Assembly (NCBI GenBank): GCA_036940085.1
Contig: JALLBK010001061.1
Span: 1-10,936, forward strand
Length of the DNA stretch: 10,936 nucleotides
Reading direction: 5' to 3'
Source of the DNA: Discostella pseudostelligera
Lineage: Eukaryota; Bacillariophyta; Thalassiosirophyceae; Thalassiosirales; Thalassiosiraceae
Numbering within the stretch: position 1 is the first letter of the stretch; every line of letters starts with the position of its first letter. A program made the translations under genes and the position numbers. The notes under the pieces are model-generated. The model made no database searches and had not been told where the DNA came from. It saw only the letters and a list, made by a program, of their open reading frames with translations. Of the stretch, positions 1 through 6,898 are shown one piece after another.

Positions 1-1356
1 CCTCCCAAGAAGACTGTTCGACGCAGGGTCAAATATCAGGCAGTAGAGAGCAACAACAATACTAATACTGCCGGTCGCGATGACATCATTATCGACAGCA
101 GCATCGAGCAAATACAAATAGATGACTGCATAGAACGACAAATCCAACAACTGACAATCAATGACAATAAAGAAGCCAATGACTTGGTAAGGGAAGAAGA
201 AGATGACAAACTCCTTCTTGAAGTAAGGCATCTTCGCAAACGAATTCAACACTTAATATATTCCTTCCAAACAAGTCAGGGTTTGGGAAATCCAAACACA
301 TGGCAATCAAATTGTCTATTGTCCACACGGAAGGCTGTCAATGAATGGAGATCGATTGTAAAATTTTACAACTTACATGATGTTGTATCCCAATATTATT
401 GTGATGACGATACTGACGACAATAGGAAGGGTGTAGGTGTAGCAGGCGATTGTGATGAGGGTGATGTAGAAGGTGCACCGTCCTCGCATCTCGAGAGTCG
501 AATGAGCAACAACAGCCTGAACGGCAACAATAATAACAATGTCAAGGAAACTAGTAGTGGTGATACCATGGAGATCATCTATTCAACAACACAAGAAGTG
601 TTTGGCCTACTGCAAACTTCCATACAAGTGGGACCATTGTCAGGTAGCAATCCTGGCTATTTCAAACGATGTGGCGGCGAGGTGGCTACGATGGCATCAA
701 CGTTCTTGAATGGCATTGCTGATCTTGCGGGAGTAGATATTTCTTTGGAGCAAGAAGGTGTTGTTATTGGTGACATCAACACTGTGGATATTACGACGAA
801 TAGTTACATTGTCAATGGTGCACAACATTCGGACGTCGAGGGGGAACAACATCTTGATGGGTGCGGGTGTGACGATGAGGAGAAGGCGAGTGCGCTGAAC
901 ATTAGCAGCTGCCAGTGCGAAGAAGACGATGACGATGAATCTGTGGAGTCAGACAATGATTGCATCCTCTCGGATGAGAGTGGATCATCTTCCGTATCCG
1001 AGCATGATGGCTACGATAATGATGAGCCTAACGATGCCCAACAACTTCCCACGTTGACGGGTGACAATGCATCCTCTACTATGAGTGCTAGAGACTCGTT
1101 ACATCCACCATCAATTGCTGAGTTGAGGAGACTGAAAATAACCAACAATCTGCAAGCTTCCTTTCTATTCACTGAAAAACAATCCAATAGATTCTACCAA
1201 TGGATGATCAATGCCGAAAATGCCTCACGGAAGAATCGACCACCATCGAAATCAGCAGTGAAATTTCAAAGCTTAAAGAGTAAAAAGCAGAAACAGAAGG
1301 AGGTGAAGATGGAGAGAAAAATGAAGAAGACGAAGAGAAAGGGAGGTGGTGGATAA
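1..1356 (+). CDS. Unrecognised acidic/basic low-complexity protein, 5' end outside window
   Basis: The frame is open from base 1 to the TAA at 1354-1356, giving 451 residues with no need for an internal start, so the gene enters from the left. I do not recognise a family. Residues about 60-115 look helical and end in a folded-looking stretch with K-A-V-N-E-W-R. A second folded-looking stretch at about 185-235 contains M-E-I-I-Y-S and later G-G-E-V-A-T-M. Between and after these lie an Asn run (about 170-180), a C-x-C-x13-C-x-C motif (about 287-305) and a strongly acidic Asp/Glu/Ser region (about 304-348). The last 36 residues are Lys/Arg rich and end in four Gly, which could be a nuclear or nucleolar signal. 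An acidic tract followed by a basic tail suggests a nuclear or nucleic-acid-associated protein, but this is only inference. A GTAAGG at 187 could be a splice donor, yet the frame stays open through it. Confidence 0.75.
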   Translation, partial: PPKKTVRRRVKYQAVESNNNTNTAGRDDIIIDSSIEQIQIDDCIERQIQQLTINDNKEANDLVREEEDDKLLLEVRHLRKRIQHLIYSFQTSQGLGNPNTWQSNCLLSTRKAVNEWRSIVKFYNLHDVVSQYYCDDDTDDNRKGVGVAGDCDEGDVEGAPSSHLESRMSNNSLNGNNNNNVKETSSGDTMEIIYSTTQEVFGLLQTSIQVGPLSGSNPGYFKRCGGEVATMASTFLNGIADLAGVDISLEQEGVVIGDINTVDITTNSYIVNGAQHSDVEGEQHLDGCGCDDEEKASALNISSCQCEEDDDDESVESDNDCILSDESGSSSVSEHDGYDNDEPNDAQQLPTLTGDNASSTMSARDSLHPPSIAELRRLKITNNLQASFLFTEKQSNRFYQWMINAENASRKNRPPSKSAVKFQSLKSKKQKQKEVKMERKMKKTKRKGGGG

Positions 1357-1605
1357 TCAAATATTGTTCTAAAGTAATTTAGTGTCACCGCCGTTTCCAC
1401 CGCATTGAGAATCCACTTGATCACTGCAGCATGTCTCTCTGAATATATAGAGAAGACAATATTTAATATTCGAGCCTTCTCTTCCATCGGATGCTACCAT
1501 TGCACTATAGTAGTCGGCGGTCGGCGGAAATGGGAGGCACTCGATCGGGCGACGGAATGAATGAAAAAAGAAGGTGGAGAGGAGGTGCACCGTGGAAGGA
1601 GAGAT

Positions 1606-1670
1606 GGCGGGAACATGCCTGTCGAGAGTCTCAAATCTCCCGCCAAAACTGTTGTTCTCCCGCCAAAACT
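1606..1670. promoter_or_regulatory. E2F-like sites upstream of Prp3 (one inverted, two tandem)
   Basis: GGCGGGAA lies at 1606-1613. A 15-base unit, TCTCCCGCCAAAACT, occurs exactly twice, at 1636-1650 and 1656-1670, so the copies are 20 bp apart. The core CCCGCCAAA resembles the E2F/DP binding consensus (TTTSSCGC and its TTCCCGCC variants). The nearest copy ends 106 bp upstream of the Prp3 ATG. The same core recurs upstream of two other genes in this window at a similar distance. Binding by E2F is inference from the motif. Confidence 0.5.
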
Positions 1671-1674
1671 CTGC

Positions 1675-1680
1675 CACGTG
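1675..1680. promoter_or_regulatory. CACGTG (G-box/E-box) palindrome
   Basis: A perfect CACGTG lies five bases after the second tandem CCCGCCAAA unit and 92 bp before the Prp3 ATG. CACGTG is the classic site for bHLH and bZIP factors. A six-base site can occur by chance, so only its position beside the other elements supports it. Confidence 0.3.
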
Positions 1681-1772
1681 TAGAGGTAGGCGACCCACTC
1701 GCGTCCGTCCTTCGCCTCCCCCAGCCACCACGACGCCGAAGCCAAAAGTAAAAGCAAAAATCCACCTCGACC

Positions 1773-4340
1773 ATGGTGACCGAGCCGACCAGTAGTACGA
1801 CGACTCCCCGTCGCAAACGACGATGGGGGGATGCCGCTACCGTAGAGGAAGGCGTCAACGTCATAGCTACCCCAACTGCTACTGCTACCGCCGCTGCCGC
1901 TGGCGCCATTGTCAATGCTGTTGAGGATGTCGATGAGAATGGCAATGGCAATGCGCTGCCTCCCAGGAGCGCCACCGCCAACAACAACATCACCGTCGTC
2001 TCCGCCACCAATCCTCCGCCTCCGCCTGCTACTACTACTGCTGGCGGCGACGCCATGGCTCGAGCAGCGGCATTGCAGGCTTCGATTCGTGAGCGTCTCG
2101 CCGCGCTCAAGGCTCGAACTGCCGGCACATCAACTGCTGCTACTGCTACGACAGTCGCTGCTGCTGCTCCTGGAGGGGGAACAATAACAATACCCGCACC
2201 GCTGCCCTCTTCCATTGCACCGACCCTCTCATCGAAGGCGACGATGACTACTACTACTACCACCAATGCATCTACCACCAACAACAACAATGATGACAAT
2301 AATGAAACATCCCAACACAAATCGAAAAAAGCCAAGATATTTGAATTGGACATGTCCACAACTGCACCCACCCGTTTACTGGAACGGAAGCAACGACGAG
2401 AAGAGCGATTATTGCGTGCTACTGCTGAAGATGACAATAATAATAATAATCAACCAACAGAAAAAATTAATCCATATTTGGCACACATTGTTCCTTCTGC
2501 AGCATTATCGAACGAAGGTGGAAAGAAGATGATGAAGAAGAAGGATGCACACACAAAAATGAAGAAGTCTCTGCAACAACCCCAAAATCTACAGCAGCAG
2601 CGGACAGAAGAGGAGGAACTACTACTACTCGACACACGTCTTTCGGCACCACAAAAATCACGTCCCAAATCACGTCCTATTCACTTTGTCGAACCAGGCA
2701 CCTACGTGGCACTTGGTGAGAAGAAACGAAGTATTGCCATGAAGGCCGAAGAGTCGGGATATATTAGTGGACGGAAGGTGGGGAATGTTGTCAAGAGTGT
2801 TGGTATGGGTGGTGTTGCTGTTGCTGTTGTTGGTGGTGGTGGAAGTGACGAAGCAGCCGAGGAGGAGGGGGGCGCAACAACGAACTACTATGGCTCCTCC
2901 GAATCAGGAAAAATTGGCATCATCGAACAACGATTACCACCCCGACCCGATGCTCCCGAAATCGAATTGGAGGACTACACTACCAAAAAACGTATCTTAA
3001 CCAGTGTCTCCGATGTGAATGTGGAACAAAATGAGGATGCCATACTTGCTGCGATACATGATGCCATATTGTCGGGTATGCCACATGCCGTAGAATGGTG
3101 GGATGCGGAATTATTGCCGAGTAAATTACGGAAAGAGTTGGCGGAAGAGGAGGGGAAGTCGATTGTTTCACGGGCACGGAAGCAACAGCAGGTTGTTAAG
3201 ACTGATGCAACAACAACATCTACTACTACTACTACTACTACTACACCCGTGGGTGATGCCATGGTCGACGATGACGCAAACACTTCCGCAGCAGTAGCTC
3301 AATTCCATTCCCAAACCCAACGTCAAGACGAACTTATTGCCAAATGCTACAAGTATGCATCCATCTCTCATTCCAAAACACACACCTTAATCCAACATCC
3401 TGTACCAATATTAACTCCCGCGCAGCTCGCCGCCAAGGAAGCCATGAAGAATAAACCACCCACACTCCATTTAACGAAAGCGGAACGCAAACGTCATCGT
3501 AAACTCCGCCGTGCAGAACGATTACGAGAACAACAGGATTTACAAGCCGCTGGTCTTATCCCACCCCCGGAACCACGTCTTACTCTCTCCAACTATATGA
3601 AAGTATTGGGTGATCAAGCAGTGATTGATCCATCGAAAATGGAGGCCGTCGTTATGAACCAAATCCAAGGACGGAAATTAAAACATGATCAAATGAATGC
3701 GGAACGAAAGTTGTCCAAGGAACAAAAGGCGGCAAAGCATGCCAAGAAGTTGCAAGAGGATACGACCCAGTCGGTACATGTGGCTTTGTTTTATGTGAAG
3801 GATATGAGTCATCCGTATCATCGGACTAAGGTGGATTTGAATGCGCAGCAGAATAGTATTACGGGGGGAGTGTTGGAGTGTGCTTCTATTGGATATGGTG
3901 GTGATGATAGTGGAAATGATGGTAGTCATAGTATGGCATTGGTAGTGGCCGAGGGGGGTGAAAAGGCCGTGAAGCGATATGTGAGATTGATGACGATGCG
4001 TATGAGATGGAAGGGTGAGGACTTTTATGAAGACGACGACGATGATGATAATGATAAGGATCACGAGGAATTGATGGTTGGAGATGACGACAACGAAGAT
4101 GGTGGTGATGGGGTTGAAGGAGGTGCCAACACCGAGAAGAAAGAACAACGACGCAAGAAATTCAATCCAAACAATGAATGTGAATTGATATGGAGCGGCT
4201 TGGTGATGAAACGTGCCTTTCATACATTCATGTTCCAGAGTGCGGAGAGTGCTATTGTGGCTCGTAAAATATTGGAGGCGAAGGGAGTGGCACATTATTG
4301 GGATTTGGCGATGGGCCATGTGGAAGGGAAAACAAGTTAA
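1773..4340 (+). CDS. PRP3: U4/U6 small nuclear ribonucleoprotein Prp3
   Basis: The 855-residue protein is a core component of the U4/U6.U5 tri-snRNP, where Prp3 binds the U4/U6 duplex and the U6 3' end in the nucleus. The N-terminal half is low complexity (Ala/Thr/Asn/Gly) with a basic-Trp motif, R-R-K-R-R-W-G-D, at 13-20. The conserved Prp3 domain runs from about 384 to 660. It includes the diagnostic E-W-W-D at 441-444, followed by a basic helix rich in K-A-E-R-K-R-H-R-K and the L-S-N-Y-M-K-V-L-G segment. The C-terminal domain (DUF1115 type) starts near V668 and ends with A-H-Y-W-D-L-A. It is interrupted by an acidic insertion at about 754-795. No N-terminal PWI domain, as in the animal protein, is visible. 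The start ACCATGG has a strong Kozak context. The gene appears to have no intron. Confidence 0.95.
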   Translation: MVTEPTSSTTTPRRKRRWGDAATVEEGVNVIATPTATATAAAAGAIVNAVEDVDENGNGNALPPRSATANNNITVVSATNPPPPPATTTAGGDAMARAAALQASIRERLAALKARTAGTSTAATATTVAAAAPGGGTITIPAPLPSSIAPTLSSKATMTTTTTTNASTTNNNNDDNNETSQHKSKKAKIFELDMSTTAPTRLLERKQRREERLLRATAEDDNNNNNQPTEKINPYLAHIVPSAALSNEGGKKMMKKKDAHTKMKKSLQQPQNLQQQRTEEEELLLLDTRLSAPQKSRPKSRPIHFVEPGTYVALGEKKRSIAMKAEESGYISGRKVGNVVKSVGMGGVAVAVVGGGGSDEAAEEEGGATTNYYGSSESGKIGIIEQRLPPRPDAPEIELEDYTTKKRILTSVSDVNVEQNEDAILAAIHDAILSGMPHAVEWWDAELLPSKLRKELAEEEGKSIVSRARKQQQVVKTDATTTSTTTTTTTTPVGDAMVDDDANTSAAVAQFHSQTQRQDELIAKCYKYASISHSKTHTLIQHPVPILTPAQLAAKEAMKNKPPTLHLTKAERKRHRKLRRAERLREQQDLQAAGLIPPPEPRLTLSNYMKVLGDQAVIDPSKMEAVVMNQIQGRKLKHDQMNAERKLSKEQKAAKHAKKLQEDTTQSVHVALFYVKDMSHPYHRTKVDLNAQQNSITGGVLECASIGYGGDDSGNDGSHSMALVVAEGGEKAVKRYVRLMTMRMRWKGEDFYEDDDDDDNDKDHEELMVGDDDNEDGGDGVEGGANTEKKEQRRKKFNPNNECELIWSGLVMKRAFHTFMFQSAESAIVARKILEAKGVAHYWDLAMGHVEGKTS
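3220..3244 (+). repeat. (CTA)n trinucleotide microsatellite inside Prp3
   Basis: About eight copies of CTA/ACT lie in frame and encode eight consecutive Thr just after an Ala/Thr/Ser stretch. It sits in a linker between the E-W-W-D motif and the basic helix, where length change should be tolerated. It is a likely site of length polymorphism between strains. Confidence 0.85.
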
Positions 4341-4541
4341 GGATCAAGACGAAGAATCAGAGATGGTCTGATGGATTCGTTGGCCTTTGTCGGATAATAG
4401 GGATGTGAGGATGCGGTGGTAGTCATAGTCCAGTAATAGTAAAGAATATATCCCACCAACCTCCAACAATGACCATGAATATTGATATATGATTAGTCTA
4501 TCTTATATAGTTACAACCTGCAGAACCTAATGCAATTGCTC

Positions 4542-6378
4542 TTATGGCATGTTGCACACAAAACGTGATGGCATGTCACGAAGCAGAAAATATAATGTAG
4601 AGAAACCAAGTTGGTCTCTGCCAATCCATGCAATAGCAGTTGGCAAAACTGACATGGCTACACCATCAAATGCAGGACGGATATTAGCAACATCGGAAAA
4701 AAAAACAGGAGAATCTTCGTCCGCACAACTTCTGCCTTGTTCTCGCAGTAGTTTATTTCCAACAAATAACAAAGTGCATTCCCTAGACTTTCAGCCACAT
4801 CTGACGGACGCAAACAATCTTCATCTCTCTCATAAAATGTGTGAAGCGTGTGATTTGAGTGATAAATGATTGTGTCAATGCTTGCAATATTGCATAAAGC
4901 ATTCTCCATTGCTCGCCATCGCCACCTAAATGCCTCCGAGTAGCATGTCAGCACTTCCAAGTTGGTATTGTAGGCCATTGCTGCAGCAATCCCAGATAAA
5001 AAGTCATTATCAACAATGTCTATTCCCAGCTCCTCCAGTTTAGGGAACGATGTAGACTGCAACAGGACGTCCGCTATGGAAGGCAACAAATCGGTCGTAA
5101 TCTCATTCTTACAGAGATCGAGAGAAATCAGGTTGCTTGCTGTTGTTTTGCCCAACGAATCTATCAAGAATGCAGCCCCCGAATCATCAATTTGGGTACC
5201 CCAAAGAACAAGTTTCTCCAGTGCAATTTCAGATTCCGCCAAGACACCAAAAAATTGAATCCACCCGGATGCCGTAATTGAGGTATTTCTGTACAGAATC
5301 AATTCTTTCAAGGATGTTTGAGCTACCAGCCAATTGGCAAACAATGCGGCCCCATCATCATCAATATTGGTTCCATTGAACACGAGTTCCTCCACATTGG
5401 ATTTCGATCCTGAATCGAGCATCAACTGAAAGCATCTATTCCATCCTGCCGGTGTAATGGATCTGCTGGTAGGAACACTCAATGCCTTTAATGATTTGTT
5501 CTCTGCAAGTAGGATTGCTATTGCAAGTGCCCCCTCATCATCGATTCGCCCCAATTCTAAGTCGAGTCTCTCTAGTGCAGAATTGGGAGATCGAAAGAAT
5601 GGAGAAATAATATCCCATGCAATACGCTTCTCGTGATGAGATGCCCAAATGTCAAGTTCAAGGCACTTTAATGTGTTGTTCAAAGTCAAAGAATTTACCA
5701 ACGACGAAGCTCCCTGGTATGCAATATCTCTGGCAGTAAGTACCAACTTCTGCAATGAGCACTCGGAATTCGACAAGTAGGCCGAAAGCTCAGACCAGCC
5801 CAGTGAAGTTACGAGACTGCTGAAGTGGAGATGCAAGACCTTGATAGTATTGTTCTGAATCAGGGCCTTGGTGAGGATCTTTATGCACTTGTCATCAATA
5901 TCATTGTATCCGAGATCAAGCAGGTGAATTTTGAACATGGGATTCGTCAACAGCCTACGGAATGCCTGGCAACTCTTCCTCCCAATGTTGGCTCTAGCTA
6001 AACAAAGTTCAACTAAATTGATCAAGCCGGGCATTGAATTCATGGCCATGATTAGGGAAGCAGCCGCCTCATCCCCAATGTATCGATTGACCGATTTGCG
6101 GCAACCCATGTAAAAAAAGTTAGCACATCAGGATAGCTTTCATCCGCATGCCAATTATATGTCAGCATTCGCAAATGTGTGCTGCCGCTGAGGGCACGGC
6201 GGATGTTTGCTCCATTTTCATAAGGGTCATTCCACCAAAGACGCTCCACACATAGACCACCGACGACGGGGTCGTTCGCAAGAAGGCGTCGCATTTGATC
6301 ATCAGTGGCTCCGTTGCATTGAACATCTGGCTCCTGATAGCCAGCAAGTTGGCGAGAATCATTATCAAGGAATGACAT
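4542..6378 (-). CDS. Leucine-rich-repeat protein, reading frame broken twice
   Basis: The gene starts at ATG 6378-6376. Frame one gives about 100 residues, beginning M-S-F-L-D-N-D, up to N-R-S-I-D-T-L, then stops at 6052. A second frame carries the main LRR array (6109-4658). A third frame, ending at the TAA at 4544-4542, carries a C-terminal module with V-L-P-T-A-I-A-W-I-G-R-D and Y-F-L-L-R-D-M-P-S. I associate that ending with diatom LRR proteins. About ten repeats of roughly 28-30 residues follow L..L.L....I.D.GA..L, of the ribonuclease-inhibitor/NLR kind. No signal peptide or membrane segment is seen, so it is probably a cytosolic or nuclear scaffold; its partner is unknown. Both breaks need a -1 shift or one added base. 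It is either a recent pseudogene, two sequence errors, or a frameshifted gene. I call it CDS because both flanks of each break are well preserved. Confidence 0.75.
4697..4705 (-). other. T9 run (minus strand) at the second LRR frame break
   Basis: On the minus strand, nine T follow the codons for N-K-A-E-V-V-R-T-K-I-L-L. Reading on in the same frame gives a hydrophobic tail and a stop at 4658. One additional T, or a -1 slip, instead joins it to S-D-V-A-N-I-R-P-A-F and the conserved ending. The run contains an in-phase T_TTT_TTT heptamer. Confidence 0.8.
6064..6118 (-). other. First LRR frame break, near a T7 run
   Basis: The first frame reads L-T-F-F-T-W-V-A-A-N-R-S-I-D-T-L across a T7 run (6112-6118) and then fails at 6052. 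The second frame gives Y-I-G-D-E-A-A-A-S-L over the same bases (about 6064-6085). Both readings fit the LRR consensus but belong to different parts of one repeat. About five to seven residues expected between them are missing. Confidence 0.65.
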
Positions 6379-6424
6379 TGTTGACGGTGGGCATCGAGGT
6401 GAGGTATCTATTATCTATCTTTGG

Positions 6425-6689
6425 TTCATGGTCATGGAAATGTTGTGTTCGATGGTTGGATTTGGATTTGGATTTGGCAAGGTCTGGTACCCGCCAAATC
6501 CTTAGCGCCATTTTTGGCATAAAGCGTTCGTTCCCGCCAAAATAAATTCTTCCCGCCAAACAACAGTTTGCGCGCGCTGCGCTTGACTCGACTCCCGCTA
6601 GTATTTTTGTTGGCGGGAACGAAGTTGCATTCTGAATCTGTGCCCTTCCGAAACGCTTCGTACTGGACATGACCTATTCATGGTCATGG
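6425..6689 (+). repeat. 13-bp direct repeat TTCATGGTCATGG, two copies
   Basis: Identical copies lie at 6425-6437 and 6677-6689 and bracket the inner four E2F-like sites. Each copy itself contains a TCATGG doublet. The role is unknown; it could be a regulatory site or chance duplication. Confidence 0.5.
6458..6477 (+). repeat. Short GGATTT tandem repeat
   Basis: Three perfect copies of GGATTT are followed by a partial fourth (GG). The repeat is non-coding and sits just before the first E2F-like site of the divergent promoter. Confidence 0.7.
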
Positions 6690-6777
6690 TCTATTTTTTA
6701 CGGCGAGCGCTGCTGATGATGTTGCGGTGGGCGATGAGCGAGCGGACCCAACTCTGCAAAACCAATATGGCGGGAAA
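6489..6777. promoter_or_regulatory. Cluster of five E2F-like sites
   Basis: CCCGCCAAA occurs at 6490-6498, 6533-6541 and 6552-6560, the last two within TTCCCGCCAAA. The reverse orientation occurs as TTGGCGGGAA at 6610-6619 and GGCGGGAAA at 6769-6777. The outermost sites lie 112 bp from the LRR ATG and 122 bp from the lumen-protein ATG. The forms match E2F/DP-type sequences; the binding factor is inferred. Confidence 0.55.
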
Positions 6778-6898
6778 CTGGATCCACCCATCAACCATCA
6801 ATCCACCTTCAACCTTCACCTCCCCACCTCACCTGTACTAACCACTAACCACCATTATCTATCTTTCAACGAGGACGAGGACGACGACGACGACGATC

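Larger units (their letters stand above)
1357..1772. promoter_or_regulatory. Intergenic region and Prp3 promoter
   Basis: This 416-bp gap lies between the stop of the upstream gene and the Prp3 ATG. It holds no convincing gene; short ORFs on both strands look like chance frames. Its right half is GC-rich and carries a cluster of E2F-like sites and a CACGTG box, listed separately. The left part presumably contains the 3' UTR of the upstream gene, but no AATAAA signal is visible. Confidence 0.6.
6379..6898. promoter_or_regulatory. Divergent intergenic promoter region
   Basis: This 520-bp region separates the ATGs of the minus-strand LRR gene and the plus-strand lumen gene, so it should serve both. 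It contains five E2F-like sites, a CCAAT box at 6762-6766, a GC-rich alternating stretch at 6570-6582, a 13-bp direct repeat and a GGATTT triplet repeat. A 101-codon minus-strand frame crosses it but looks like chance. Confidence 0.65.

Noticed and set aside
187..192. GTAAGG splice donor in the first gene
   Set aside because: The frame is continuous on both sides and no acceptor restores anything better, so an intron is not needed.
184..1356. Gene start at TTG 184
   Set aside because: The frame is open back to base 1 with protein-like sequence; a TTG start is not expected in a eukaryotic nuclear gene.
1631..2437. 268-codon minus-strand ORF opposite the Prp3 N-terminus
   Set aside because: It is the antisense shadow of Ala/Thr-rich low-complexity codons, with no recognisable domain, while the plus strand encodes Prp3.
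3220..3244. Triplet repeat as a CRISPR-like or mobile-element repeat
   Set aside because: It is a simple in-frame Thr microsatellite without spacers or flanking target-site duplications.
3678..4319. 213-codon minus-strand ORF
   Set aside because: It lies fully opposite the conserved Prp3 C-terminal domain, and its composition (His/Ile/Thr) is typical of a shadow frame.
6365..6670. 101-codon minus-strand ORF upstream of the LRR gene
   Set aside because: It covers the promoter motifs, overlaps the LRR start in another frame and looks like no known protein.
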